Shown piece after piece: positions 48,593-57,434 of a stretch of 62,748 bases of DNA. This DNA comes from JBAPRR01 sp049281195 (GTDB lineage Bacteria; Actinomycetota; Acidimicrobiia; Acidimicrobiales; CAVXTF01), in NCBI GenBank assembly GCA_049281195.1, contig JBAPRR010000277.1, forward strand, positions 1-62,748, given 5' to 3'. The translations under genes and the position numbers were made by a program. The notes beneath the pieces are model-generated. The model was not told the origin of the DNA. It did not search any database and saw only the letters and a list, made by a program, of their open reading frames with translations. Numbering within the stretch: the first letter of the stretch is position 1; each line of letters opens with the position of its first letter.

Positions 48593-49858
48593 ATGACCCG
48601 TGTAGCGACCTACCTGCAGGACCTGACCACCCTCATTACGCGCTATTCCGATGTGCGTGGACTCACCGAAGAGCTGGCAGCCCCCCTGTCCCCCGAGGAC
48701 CAGACGGTTCAATCCATGCCCGACGTCAGCCCGACGAAATGGCACCGGGCACACACCACGTGGTTCTTCGAAACGTTTCTGCTCGAACCATCCCTGCCGG
48801 GATATGGAGCCTTCGATCCGCATTATGCCTATCTGTTCAATTCGTATTACGAGTCCCTTGGTTCGCGGTATCCGCGCCCGTCGCGCGGACTCCTATCCCG
48901 TCCGAGCGCACGCGAGATCGGCGTATACAGGCAATTCGTAGACGAGGCGATGGATCGCCTGATATCGGGGGCCGGGACCGAATCGCTTGTCGAACTGATC
49001 GAGATCGGGATCAACCATGAACAGCAGCACCAGGAGCTGCTGCTGATGGACATCAAACACGTCCTGTCTCAAAACGTTCCACAGCCGGCGTACGGATCCC
49101 GATTCGAGCCTTCTCTATTTCCGGACACACGTTCATCCGCTCAGTCGCCGAGGATCGAGCATGACGGGGGCCTTTTAGACATCGGAAATACGGGAATCGA
49201 GTTCACCTTCGACAACGAGCTTCCTCGGCACACCACCTACCTCCTGCCGTTCTCGATCGATGCTCGTCCGGTGACCTGCTCGGACTGGATCGAGTTCATC
49301 GCCGACGGTGGGTACTCGCGAGCGGAGCTGTGGTTCTCAGACGGTTGGGCGACATGCCAGCAGCAGGCGTGGGAGGCCCCCCTGTACTGGTATCTCGAAG
49401 ACGGTTCCTGGCACTACTACACCCTCCAGGGTTCCAGGAAGGTCCGAGGGACAGAGCCCGTCTGTCACGTGAGCTACTACGAGGCGGATGCGTTCGCCCG
49501 GTGGAAAGGCGCCCGCCTTCCGTCCGAAGCGGAATGGGAAGTTGTCGCAGACTCCGAACCCGTGACGGGGAACTTTCTGGACACCTCTGTCCTCCACCCA
49601 CAACCGGTGGGCGACAGGTCGTCGATGTTCGGCGACGTGTGGCAGTGGACCAGTAGCCCCTACAGCGCGTATCCCGGATTTGAGCCCGCCAGCGGTGCGG
49701 TCGGGGAGTACAACGGCAAGTTCATGGTGAACCAGTACGTCCTGCGGGGCGGATGCTGTGTGACTCCCCCCGGGCACATCCGATCGACCTATCGCAACTT
49801 CTTCCCCCCGTCAGCCCGTTGGCCTTTCACCGGTCTGCGGCTCGCGCACGACAGCTGA
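48593..49858 (+). CDS. egtB: Ergothioneine biosynthesis sulfoxide synthase EgtB
   Basis: 421 aa. DinB-like N-domain with the iron ligands His51 (KWHRAHTTWFFETFLLE), His142 and His146 (GINHEQQHQELLLMDIKHV), followed by the FGE-sulfatase-like domain (ARLPSEAEWEVVAD, MFGDVWQWTSSPYSAYPGF, VLRGGCCVTPPGHIRSTYRNFFPPSARWPFTGLRLA). It joins hercynine to a thiol donor with oxygen. Its length and motifs fit a complete enzyme. ATG at 48593 puts the first His at 51, as in the mycobacterial enzyme. It is followed 5 nt later by egtD. The other mycobacterial genes egtA, egtC and egtE are not in the window. Confidence 0.95.
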   Translation: MTRVATYLQDLTTLITRYSDVRGLTEELAAPLSPEDQTVQSMPDVSPTKWHRAHTTWFFETFLLEPSLPGYGAFDPHYAYLFNSYYESLGSRYPRPSRGLLSRPSAREIGVYRQFVDEAMDRLISGAGTESLVELIEIGINHEQQHQELLLMDIKHVLSQNVPQPAYGSRFEPSLFPDTRSSAQSPRIEHDGGLLDIGNTGIEFTFDNELPRHTTYLLPFSIDARPVTCSDWIEFIADGGYSRAELWFSDGWATCQQQAWEAPLYWYLEDGSWHYYTLQGSRKVRGTEPVCHVSYYEADAFARWKGARLPSEAEWEVVADSEPVTGNFLDTSVLHPQPVGDRSSMFGDVWQWTSSPYSAYPGFEPASGAVGEYNGKFMVNQYVLRGGCCVTPPGHIRSTYRNFFPPSARWPFTGLRLAHDS

Positions 49859-49863
49859 GGACA

Positions 49864-50847
49864 ATGGATACCAAACGCGCTCTGGCGATAGACGTATATC
49901 TGACACCTGAAGAGCTTCGCGAGGACCTTGAACGCGATGTTCGCAAGGGCCTCGAACCCGAGGACGGCAAGTCTCTGCCTCCGGTCTATTTCTACGACGA
50001 CCGCGGAAGCGAACTGTTCGACGAGATCACCCGACTTCCTGAGTACTACCTGTACAGAGCCGAGCGCCGGCTGCTCGAGTCATTCTCGGGAGAGATCGCC
50101 GATCAGTCGAACGCTGAGGTGCTCGTCGAGCTCGGGGCCGGCACATGCGAAAAGTCCCGGATACTCCTCGACGCTCTCGGGAAGGCCGGAACGCTGAAGA
50201 GATACGTGCCTCTCGACGTGAGCGAACGCACTCTTGTGGACGCGGCGACAGCGTTGAACGAGGACTACCCGGACCTCGATATCCATGCGGTAGTGGGGGA
50301 CTTCAGCCGTGACCTTGCACATATCCCGGCCGAAGGACGCAGGCTGGTGGTCTTTCTCGGGAGCACCATCGGAAACCTACGAGCGGAGCAGCGGTCTCGC
50401 TTCCTGTTCGATCTCGACTGCACGATGAGACACGGCGACAGCCTCCTGCTCGGCACTGACCTGGTGAAAGACAGAGAGCGGTTGCACGCCGCGTACGACG
50501 ACGCCGCCTGTGTTACGGCGGAGTTCAATAAGAACGTGTTGCGGGTTCTGAACAGGGAGCTGGGTGCGGAATTCAATCCTTCGCAGTTCGAGCACGTGGC
50601 TCTGTTCAACGAAGTCGAGTCCCACATCGAGATGCGTCTTCGGTCGACCACTGAGCAGAAGATCGCGATCTCGGAGCTCGATATGCAGGTTCATTTCGCC
50701 GAAGGCGAGGAGCTGCTCACCGAGACCAGCGCCAAGTTCACAAGGGAACAGGTCGAAAAAGAGCTCTTCACGGCAGGCTTGATGGTGGACGAGATGTGGG
50801 AGGACTCAGAGGGGTTCCTCCTCACCCTTGCTTCGCCCTACTGCTGA
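49864..50847 (+). CDS. egtD: Histidine N-alpha-methyltransferase EgtD
   Basis: 327 aa. EgtD signature: PPVYFYDDRGSELFDEITRLPEYYLYRAERRLLESF, the SAM motif ELGAGTCEKSRILLDAL, PLDVSERTL, FLGSTIGNL, LGTDLVKDRERLHAAYDDA, and the C-terminal AISELDMQVHFAEGEELLTETSAKFTREQVE. It trimethylates histidine to hercynine, the EgtB substrate. ATG at 49864 with GAGG 3-4 nt upstream; the gap to egtB is 5 nt, so the pair is an operon. Confidence 0.96.
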   Translation: MDTKRALAIDVYLTPEELREDLERDVRKGLEPEDGKSLPPVYFYDDRGSELFDEITRLPEYYLYRAERRLLESFSGEIADQSNAEVLVELGAGTCEKSRILLDALGKAGTLKRYVPLDVSERTLVDAATALNEDYPDLDIHAVVGDFSRDLAHIPAEGRRLVVFLGSTIGNLRAEQRSRFLFDLDCTMRHGDSLLLGTDLVKDRERLHAAYDDAACVTAEFNKNVLRVLNRELGAEFNPSQFEHVALFNEVESHIEMRLRSTTEQKIAISELDMQVHFAEGEELLTETSAKFTREQVEKELFTAGLMVDEMWEDSEGFLLTLASPYC

Positions 50848-50926
50848 GCCCCTCTGGCATCTATCGGCGGGCGTTCCAGCCCGGGTTTCGAGTACCTCCC
50901 AATAGGGTCGGGACCAGCGACACTCG

Positions 50927-50946
50927 ATTGCACCAGCTGGTGCAAT
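50927..50946. promoter_or_regulatory. Perfect 20-bp palindrome upstream of the MDMPI-type gene
   Basis: ATTGCACCAG followed at once by its exact reverse complement CTGGTGCAAT. It ends 23 bp before the ATG at 50970. Perfect dyads of this length in a short intergenic gap are usually operators. Confidence 0.65.
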
Positions 50947-50969
50947 TCCTAGAGGGGAGAGCCGAGCCG

Positions 50970-51764
50970 ATGGCGCCGTCTGCCGATGCGGAGATCTGGA
51001 TTGAAGCATTACGTGGTTCGCACGACCACCTGAGCTCGGTTCTTTCCGAGATCAGTTCCGATGCCATAAGCGGACCCTCGTACTGCCGCGATTGGACGAT
51101 CGCCCAGGTCCTCTCTCATCTGGGCAGTGGAGCAGAGATCATGTCGATGGGCGTGGGATCCGTTCTGAACGGTGAAGAGCCTCCAGGTCGCGAGATGTTC
51201 CAGGCCGTGTGGGACACCTGGAACGCCAAAAGCCCTTCCGAGCAGGCGGCCGACTACGAAGGCGCCGACAACGCCTTCTTGGAACAGCTCGCCTCGATCA
51301 GCCCACAACAGCGCGACACCTTCAAGGCCTCATTGTTCGGAATGGAACTCGACCTCACGACCATCGTCGGGATGCGACTGTCGGAGCACACCCTTCACAC
51401 CTGGGACATCGAAGTGATCAAGTATCCGAGCGCCGAACTGCAGCACGTCCCCGTCGAACTTCTAATCGACTTGTTCGCCATGCGGGCCGCTAGGGCCGGC
51501 AAATCGGTTGGGGAACCCGTTCGGGTGTTGATCGACACGACCCTTCCGCCTCGCAGCTTCCTTCTATCGGTCGACGAAAGCGCGTCGGTCGAAGAAGGCC
51601 CCGACCCGAAGTCGATCGACTCCGACACCGGGATCCTGGACATCCCAGCCGAAGCGCTACTGAGGCTCGCGTCGGGCCGCTTGGACGATGCTCACACCCC
51701 GTCGGACGTAAAGGCGACCGGCGTAGGACTCGACACCTTGCGGCAGGTCTTCCCGGGATTCTGA
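50970..51764 (+). CDS. Maleylpyruvate-isomerase-family (MDMPI, DinB-fold) mycothiol-dependent protein
   Basis: 264 aa. The N-domain (ALRGSHDHLSSVLSEISSDAISGPSYCRDWTIAQVLSHLGSGAEI, then MRLSEHTLHTWDIEV) matches the MDMPI_N/TIGR03083 pattern with metal His residues in LSHLGS and SEHTLHTWD. The C-terminal part is SCP2-like. Members use mycothiol for isomerisation or S-transfer; the true substrate is unknown. ATG at 50970 has AGAGGGGAGA about 8 nt upstream. Located 123 nt after egtD, with the palindrome between them. Confidence 0.85.
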   Translation: MAPSADAEIWIEALRGSHDHLSSVLSEISSDAISGPSYCRDWTIAQVLSHLGSGAEIMSMGVGSVLNGEEPPGREMFQAVWDTWNAKSPSEQAADYEGADNAFLEQLASISPQQRDTFKASLFGMELDLTTIVGMRLSEHTLHTWDIEVIKYPSAELQHVPVELLIDLFAMRAARAGKSVGEPVRVLIDTTLPPRSFLLSVDESASVEEGPDPKSIDSDTGILDIPAEALLRLASGRLDDAHTPSDVKATGVGLDTLRQVFPGF

Positions 51765-51790
51765 TATCGAAGGCCGGTCTTTTCGTGCGC

Positions 51791-53158
51791 TCATGAGAGC
51801 TGGCCCAGATAAAAGCGAGTCCCCTGGTCGTCGGTGCAATCCGACGTGATGCCGTAGGGGTTGGTCTCGGGCGAGGTCGCGGTTCCTCCGGCGCTCAGAA
51901 CGGCCCCGACCGCTTCGTCGATGTCGTCGACGCGGTACATCGGGATCGTTGTGGCGATCCGGTGCCCACCGGAGAGCCCGACCATCGGCGACACGTCCCG
52001 TACCTGCCAGCCATCGGCGACCCGGCCGGCGTCGAATTCCCAACCGAGGACCGCCCCGTAGAACGCACGCGCCTTCTCCGATTCGACGACCTCCATCGTC
52101 ACGTAAGCGACGTCACCCTGCCTCGGCGCAACCTTCGCTTCAGCCTCGTCAGAGTCACCGGACCGGTCGACTGAGGACATTCCTTCCGGCGGTTCGAAGA
52201 GGGCGAACTGCACACCCTGATCGTCCACGCAGTCGGCGATAAGCCCGTAAGGCTCCTGATGACTGTCGGATGCTGTCCCGCCGGCTGAGCGCACCCGCTG
52301 AACCGCATCGCTCAAGTCTCCGACTGCGTAACAACAGAAGAGGTTGTTGCCCTCCTCGCTCTCCCACATCCCGTGATGAAGGGATTGCCCTATGACCCGA
52401 CGTCCCTGAGGTCCGCTTGCAGGCGCGTACTCCCAGCCGAGAACCGACGAGAAGAAGGTCGCTGCTTTTGGCGTGTCGTGAACCCAGAGAGACATGTAGC
52501 CGATATCCCCTTCACGGAAGCTCACGACCGGTTCCCCACTCGACGTCGACTGATCGTCGTCGCTCCGCGGGCTCGGATCCGAGCCGATGATCCAACGGTG
52601 CCCGAAAGGGTCCCTCAACGACCCCTGCCGGCCGTACTCGAAGTCGCTCACCGGGCCTTCGGATTCTGCGCCCTCTGCGATGGCGTTTTCCACCACGACG
52701 TCAACGTTCTCGACATTCAGGTGAAGCGTGATGGTGCTCGGACGGGTGGCAGACGGGGCGAAGAATCCGATCTCGGGGAACTCGTCGGCGAGCATGATCA
52801 ACGCTCCCCCGATCTCGATCTCGGCGTGACCGATTCGCCCGTCGGGCATGATGATCGGATCCATCCGGGAACGGGCCCCGAACGCAACGCCGTACCACCG
52901 GATCGCTTCAGCGGCGCCGGCGACCGCGATGTAGGGCGTTATGGCGGCTCGTCCAAGGGCGGCTTGAAGCCGAAGCGCTGTGGTGGACTCGAACGCGGGG
53001 TCGAGTACTGGCTCGAGATCTATATCCAGGTCGGACACGGTCACTCCTTTCGGAAGTGTGAGAGCGCGCTCGATACGGGCGCGCAAGTGGCTTGCGAACT
53101 CAGGGTCGGGATACACGGCTTCGACGGGAGTTCTGAGAACTTCGAACTGGTCAGGCAT
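51791..53158 (-). CDS. Triple VOC (glyoxalase-fold) protein coupled to an ECF sigma factor
   Basis: 455 aa. After a 65-residue head (EVLRTPVEAVYPDPEFASHLRARIERALTLPKGV) there are three VOC units: residues 70-190 (ITPYIAVAGAAEAIRWYGVAFGA...DPFGHRWIIG), 210-320 (GDIGYMSLWVHDTPKAATFFSSVLGWEY...VDDQGVQFALFEPP) and 340-455 (GDVAYVTMEVVESEKARAFYGAVLGWEF...TDDQGTRFYLGQ). VOC proteins bind small molecules or catalyse metal-dependent reactions. ATG at 53158 overlaps the sigma-factor stop by 8 bp, which suggests that the protein senses or answers the same signal as the sigma factor. Family of the head segment unknown; it recurs in other VOC proteins beside sigma genes. Confidence 0.87.
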   Translation of the reverse strand: MPDQFEVLRTPVEAVYPDPEFASHLRARIERALTLPKGVTVSDLDIDLEPVLDPAFESTTALRLQAALGRAAITPYIAVAGAAEAIRWYGVAFGARSRMDPIIMPDGRIGHAEIEIGGALIMLADEFPEIGFFAPSATRPSTITLHLNVENVDVVVENAIAEGAESEGPVSDFEYGRQGSLRDPFGHRWIIGSDPSPRSDDDQSTSSGEPVVSFREGDIGYMSLWVHDTPKAATFFSSVLGWEYAPASGPQGRRVIGQSLHHGMWESEEGNNLFCCYAVGDLSDAVQRVRSAGGTASDSHQEPYGLIADCVDDQGVQFALFEPPEGMSSVDRSGDSDEAEAKVAPRQGDVAYVTMEVVESEKARAFYGAVLGWEFDAGRVADGWQVRDVSPMVGLSGGHRIATTIPMYRVDDIDEAVGAVLSAGGTATSPETNPYGITSDCTDDQGTRFYLGQLS

Positions 53159-53699
53159 CGAACGTCTCCTCGTCACCGTCTGCCTTGGCCTGGTTGGCGA
53201 ACCTGAAGGCGCGTCGCGCTCTCACGAGCAGCGCCTCCGTCGCATGAACGGTCCGGCCGAGCAGCCTCGCTACCTCCGGCACGGGTAGATCATCGAGATA
53301 GCGAAGTGTGAGGACCGCCTGATGGTGTGGTGACAGCAAGGCGAGTGTCTCGCGGGCCTGAACCTTGTCGAGCTGAGCGTCAGTGGGATCGATCCCTTCG
53401 GTTCCCACATAAGTCTCCGAAATGGCGCGAAGACCACTCGATTCGCGAGCAGCCTTTCGCCAATGATCGATGAGTTTGTGGCGTGCCACTCCGATGATCC
53501 ACGGCATGCTGACCGGCGGCGGGTTGTCGCGGCGGACCGCGTCCACAGCAGCCAGGAACGTTTCCGAAGTCAGGTCCTCTGCGATCGAGCGTCCGTGGCA
53601 GCGTGCGGATATGTAGCCGTATACCTGGGCTAGAGCTTCATCGTAGAAAGCCAGCAAGTCCGGGGCGCTGTCGAAACCGGGCTCCGGAAGATCGGTCAC
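53151..53699 (-). CDS. ECF sigma factor
   Basis: 182 aa from a GTG at 53699. Region 2 (LLAFYDEALAQVYGYISARCHGRSIAEDLTSETFLAAVDAVRR...PWIIGVARHKLIDHWRKA) and region 4 (LALLSPHHQAVLTLRYLDDLPVPEVARLLGRTVHATEALLVRARRAFR) are complete. No anti-sigma gene follows; the next gene in the operon is the triple VOC protein. The start is uncertain, since the frame stays open to 53864 without conserved residues. Divergent from the AtuA-like gene across 156 bp. Confidence 0.88.
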   Translation of the reverse strand: MTDLPEPGFDSAPDLLAFYDEALAQVYGYISARCHGRSIAEDLTSETFLAAVDAVRRDNPPPVSMPWIIGVARHKLIDHWRKAARESSGLRAISETYVGTEGIDPTDAQLDKVQARETLALLSPHHQAVLTLRYLDDLPVPEVARLLGRTVHATEALLVRARRAFRFANQAKADGDEETFDA

Positions 53700-53855
53700 A
53701 TCCCTATCGTCGTCCGTGAGGCCGAAACTCCGACGCCCCAGGCCAGATTTTTTTCGAATCCGGTTCCGGTAGTGACCGGACCGATGTTGGGCGAAGCTGG
53801 GAATACTTACCGGACCCGAGCGGCAGTCCGAAACAAAAGAAGGCAATGACCAGGA

Positions 53856-55688
53856 ATGACACACGAGACCATGAACGAGAGCCCCACCTCGAACCGTCCG
53901 ACGGCTGACCGGCCTATCCGGGTGGCGAACTGCTCGGGTTTCTACGGTGACCGGCTCTCCGCCATGGAGGAAGTGGTCACCGGAGGAGCCGTCGACGTGG
54001 TGACGGGCGATTACCTGGCCGAGGTGACGATGCTGGTCCTGGCACGGTCACGGATGAAGCGGCCAGACGGGGGGTACGCCGCGACCTTCCTCCGACAGAT
54101 TGCTCCGATCGCCTCCGAGATCGCCCGGCGCAACATCCGGGTGGTGGTAAATGCTGGAGGACTCAACCCGGCCGGTATGGCCCAGGTGACCCGCGAGCTA
54201 CTCGAACAGGCGGGCGTCGAACTGGTCGTGGCTCACATAGAGGGTGATGACCTGACCGGGCGGATGGCACAGCTTCAATCCGACGGACATTCACTGACAC
54301 ATCTCGACACCGGTACGCCGTTTTCGAAGTGGGGTCACGAAGTGCTGACCGCGAACGCCTACCTGGGCGCGTTCGGAATCAAGACGGCTCTCGCAGGGGG
54401 CGCCGACATCGTCGTAACGGGCCGCGTCGCCGATGCTTCGCTCGCGGTGGGCGCGGCCGCGTGGTGGTGGGATTGGCAGCCGGATGACATCAACGCTCTG
54501 GCTGGTGCGGTCGTCGCTGGACACGTGATCGAATGCGGTCCACAGGCCACTGGAGGCAACTTCTCCGGGTTCCAGGGGATCGAGGGGCTCACCCGTCCAG
54601 GCTTCCCGCTAGCCGAGATCGATGTGGACGGTGGCTCGGTGATCACCAAGCATCCCGGCACGGGCGGTGCCGTCACCGTCGACACGGTTACCGCGCAACT
54701 CCTATATGAGATCGGTGACCCCTCGTACAAGAACCCCGACGTCGTTGCACGCATGGATACTGTCCATCTCGAGCAGGTGGAGGCAGATCGGGTGCGGATC
54801 TTCGGTGTCGCCGGTGAACCACCGCCTGCTACGACGAAGGTTGCGGTGACGGGTGTGGGCGCGTGGCGTAACAGCGTGACCGTGGTTCTGACCGGTCTCG
54901 AGATCGACAAAAAGGCTGAGCTGTTCGAGACGACGATCCGCCAGCATTTCGGTGGCGATCCCGACATCTCTGATCTTCGTTTCACGAGGATCGGCACCGC
55001 GGCGGTCGATGCACCGGATCAGATGGCCGCTTCGTGCATGGTGCAGGTCTCCGTCGACGGCGATGAGTCGAGCTGCGGGCGAGCGTTCTCGTCCTTCGTG
55101 GTCGAGTTGGCGCTGTCGAACTTCCCCGGCGTCTATTACACCGAGCCCCCCGGAGCAGGAGGACCCTTCGGCGTCTACTGGCCGGCGATCGTCGACCAGT
55201 CACTGATCGAGCAGGTCGTCGTTCACCAAAGCGGCTTGAGAGAAAGCATCCCGTTCCCTGCAGGCGATCCGGTTCCTCGACGGCCGGACACAGACGATGG
55301 AGAGAGCCGCCTTGGCCGCGCATCCGGTTCCGGCGTTATCGACGGATCGGCGACAGTCGAGGCACCGCTAGGCGCCGTGGTGAACGCCAGGTCCGGTGAC
55401 AAAGGCGGGAAGGCGAACGTCGGAGTGTGGGTCGGATCAGACCAAGCCTGGGAATGGCTCAGGTCGACCCTCTCAGTGGAACGGTTGAAGGAGCTTCTCC
55501 CTGAGACATCGAACCTGACGGTGGATCGCTTCGAGCTTCCAAATCTCCGCGCGATCAACTTTGTCGTTCACGACCTACTCGACGGTGGGGCAACAGAGGC
55601 ACGCCGATTCGACAAACAGGCGAAGGCGCTCGGCGAATGGCTCAGATCGAGATATGTATCGGTACCTTCCGCCTTGCTGGAGGCTTAG
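53856..55688 (+). CDS. AtuA-like (DUF1446) acyclic-terpene/acyl-CoA catabolism protein
   Basis: 610 aa. DUF1446 N-domain (IRVANCSGFYGDRLSAMEEVVTGGAVDVVTGDYLAEVTM, VVNAGGLNPAGMA, GADIVVTGRVADASLAVGAAAWWWDW, HVIECGPQATGGNFSGF) followed by the AtuA C-domain (APLGAVVNARSGDKGGKANVGVWV...LPNLRAINFVVHDLL). AtuA is required for citronellol/geraniol use in Pseudomonas, but its reaction is unresolved. In actinobacteria such genes lie among acyl-CoA genes. ATG at 53856 is followed by a Met at residue 6 that might be the true start; the first 20 residues are unconserved. Confidence 0.88.
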   Translation: MTHETMNESPTSNRPTADRPIRVANCSGFYGDRLSAMEEVVTGGAVDVVTGDYLAEVTMLVLARSRMKRPDGGYAATFLRQIAPIASEIARRNIRVVVNAGGLNPAGMAQVTRELLEQAGVELVVAHIEGDDLTGRMAQLQSDGHSLTHLDTGTPFSKWGHEVLTANAYLGAFGIKTALAGGADIVVTGRVADASLAVGAAAWWWDWQPDDINALAGAVVAGHVIECGPQATGGNFSGFQGIEGLTRPGFPLAEIDVDGGSVITKHPGTGGAVTVDTVTAQLLYEIGDPSYKNPDVVARMDTVHLEQVEADRVRIFGVAGEPPPATTKVAVTGVGAWRNSVTVVLTGLEIDKKAELFETTIRQHFGGDPDISDLRFTRIGTAAVDAPDQMAASCMVQVSVDGDESSCGRAFSSFVVELALSNFPGVYYTEPPGAGGPFGVYWPAIVDQSLIEQVVVHQSGLRESIPFPAGDPVPRRPDTDDGESRLGRASGSGVIDGSATVEAPLGAVVNARSGDKGGKANVGVWVGSDQAWEWLRSTLSVERLKELLPETSNLTVDRFELPNLRAINFVVHDLLDGGATEARRFDKQAKALGEWLRSRYVSVPSALLEA

Positions 55689-55733
55689 GCCAGGCGGAAT
55701 CGGCGGTGCCAGCGCTTACAGGTCACTAGCCGG

Positions 55734-56135
55734 TCAGGCGAGATCAATGATGTCGCCGATGAGAAGGCTCAAAACGAGAGCCATCACGCACGCGTAGATG
55801 CCTGTCATCAGCCACCGCCACCGGTGGTCAGCGAGCCAGAACCGCCTGATCCCCAGAACGTCGAAAAACAGCGCGATTACCGCGATCGGGATCCCGATGC
55901 TCGGACCGACATTGGTGGCGGCACCGAGCAGCGGGGTGACGATAGGAAAGACGACGTAGCTCAACAGGCACCGCAGTGCCGAGATCGCGATCGAGACGTT
56001 GAAGATCCGGTGAGCGGATCTTTCTCCGACGGTGGCCGGACCCTCCGGCACGAAAAGCAAACGCCTCATGGCCACCTCTGCCCTTGGCCGGGGCATGGGT
56101 GCCGGGATCATCTGGGCCTCTGCTTCTTGTGCCAC
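55734..56135 (-). CDS. Small hypothetical membrane protein
   Basis: 133 aa. About three hydrophobic helices: FNVSIAISALRCLLSYVVFPIVTPLLG, GIPIAVIALFFDVLGIRRFWLA and WLMTGIYACVMALVLSLLIGDII. The pattern (HRIFNVSIAISALRCLLSYVVFPI...RRFWLADHRWRW) recurs in unnamed actinobacterial proteins. No signal peptide or catalytic motif. Convergent with the AtuA-like gene. Function unknown. Confidence 0.78.
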   Translation of the reverse strand: MAQEAEAQMIPAPMPRPRAEVAMRRLLFVPEGPATVGERSAHRIFNVSIAISALRCLLSYVVFPIVTPLLGAATNVGPSIGIPIAVIALFFDVLGIRRFWLADHRWRWLMTGIYACVMALVLSLLIGDIIDLA

Positions 56136-56606
56136 TTCCCAAACGCTACGGAGCCCCGGGCAAAAGGTCTAGTCAGGGCTGCCCCGCCTTGCGGCCCCCG
56201 GAGCACGAAGCGTTGCCCTATATGCCGAGGTGACTTTCCTAGAACTGTCTGACCAGGCCCGATGCGTCTCTATTGTCCCGCCACGGGGATCTCTTCAGGC
56301 TCATAGATCCGTCACTAGATCCAGGCGGACGGCGTGCGGGGGTCCCACAATTGGGTGATGGCCGCGAGCCGACGAGCAGACATGTTCTCGACCTCGCCGA
56401 CCACCCTCGTGAGAACGGACCAGCGATGGTCGACGAGCGACATCACCGGAGCGAGCGCAATGGCGTCGGCCAAGGGGAAGGATCGATCACCCTTCGCCAG
56501 GTAATGCTCGAGATGATCCACGAGTACGCACGCCACCTCGGTCAAAAAGACCCGTTACGTGAGTGGATCGACCGACGGTCAGTAATGCAAAGGACCAGTA
56601 ACGCCT
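56136..56606. other. Intergenic region, 471 nt, with a decayed DinB fragment
   Basis: No intact gene. The right part contains the DUF664-like remnant listed separately. The left part (56136-56470) shows no family similarity in any frame. Probably the relic of a lost gene plus the end of the methyltransferase transcript. Confidence 0.5.
56475..56580 (+). pseudogene. Remnant of a DinB/DUF664 gene (C-terminal helix only)
   Basis: In one plus frame the translation reads SITLRQVMLEMIHEYARH then LGQKDPLREWIDR. This matches the last helix of DUF664 proteins (compare VTLHRVLVHVATETARHAGHAD in the intact gene at 40604), including the final metal-binding His region (EYARHLGQKD). The sequence upstream is not DinB-like in any frame, so only this tail survives. 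A chance match is possible. Confidence 0.5.
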
Positions 56607-57377
56607 TCACGCACTTTTCCTGACCACCCACACTTCCTCGCATGGCCACTTGCGCGCCCATTCGAGCGTGACGAACTCATATTCGGAGGTCAGATCGGTC
56701 GGAGGACGCAGCTCAACCAGATCCTCGATCTCGAATCGGTTGGCGCGGAACAGCCTTATCCAATCCCCGTGACTGAGATGGAATTCGACCCCCGGATCAT
56801 CAGGCCATTCGAAGCGGTGCATCCCGAACTGTTGACGTAGCAGCCGATCTGTCGCCGGTACCCCGTCTTGGTCCGGCACGCACAACACCAATAGAACGCT
56901 GTTCTTGAGAAGGACCAGGAGTGACCCAGGTCGAAGCAATCTTGCAGCTTCCGGGATCCACTTGTATGGATCGGCCCAGATCGCCGCGCCGTACTCGCTG
57001 ATCGCGAAATCGAACGACTCGTCCTTGAACGGCGTCTGTTCGCCGGCAGCCTGCACCAGCGCGAACTCCAGGCCGAATTCCAACTGGTTCTGTCTGGCAA
57101 TGCGTATCTGACCGGCGGTGGGATCTATTGCAAAGGGCACGGCGCCACGTCGGGCCATCCACGCCGACACATAACCGGTTCCGCAACCAAGCTCGATCGT
57201 CCTCGCTCCGTCGAAACGTTCGGGAAGAAGTTTGGCGACGCTCTCGGGTATTCCGAACACTCCCCACGTGGGCTCTTCAGCAGACCATTGCCGGCGTGCC
57301 AGGGCCACCTGGTCGTCATGACGGGTTTCCCAATAGGAGCGGTTTACCTCCAGATAGTCGGGGCCGTTTTCTGACAT
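56607..57377 (-). CDS. Class I SAM-dependent methyltransferase
   Basis: 256 aa. SAM-binding motif TIELGCGTGYVSAWMARRGAVPFAIDPTAGQ, post I acidic residue and motif IV SFDFAISEYGAAIWADPYKWIPEAARLLRPGSLLVLL are present. The pattern SEYGAAIWADP is typical of a family of actinobacterial methyltransferases of unknown substrate. ATG at 57377; two short hypothetical frames on the opposite strand are antisense shadows. Single gene, convergent with the remnant at 56.5 kb. Confidence 0.9.
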   Translation of the reverse strand: MSENGPDYLEVNRSYWETRHDDQVALARRQWSAEEPTWGVFGIPESVAKLLPERFDGARTIELGCGTGYVSAWMARRGAVPFAIDPTAGQIRIARQNQLEFGLEFALVQAAGEQTPFKDESFDFAISEYGAAIWADPYKWIPEAARLLRPGSLLVLLKNSVLLVLCVPDQDGVPATDRLLRQQFGMHRFEWPDDPGVEFHLSHGDWIRLFRANRFEIEDLVELRPPTDLTSEYEFVTLEWARKWPCEEVWVVRKSA

Positions 57378-57434
57378 GTCGCAACATAGTCCCGTTGCAG
57401 CCGGCCAGCCGTGAGGTATCGAGGGCCGTTCAAG

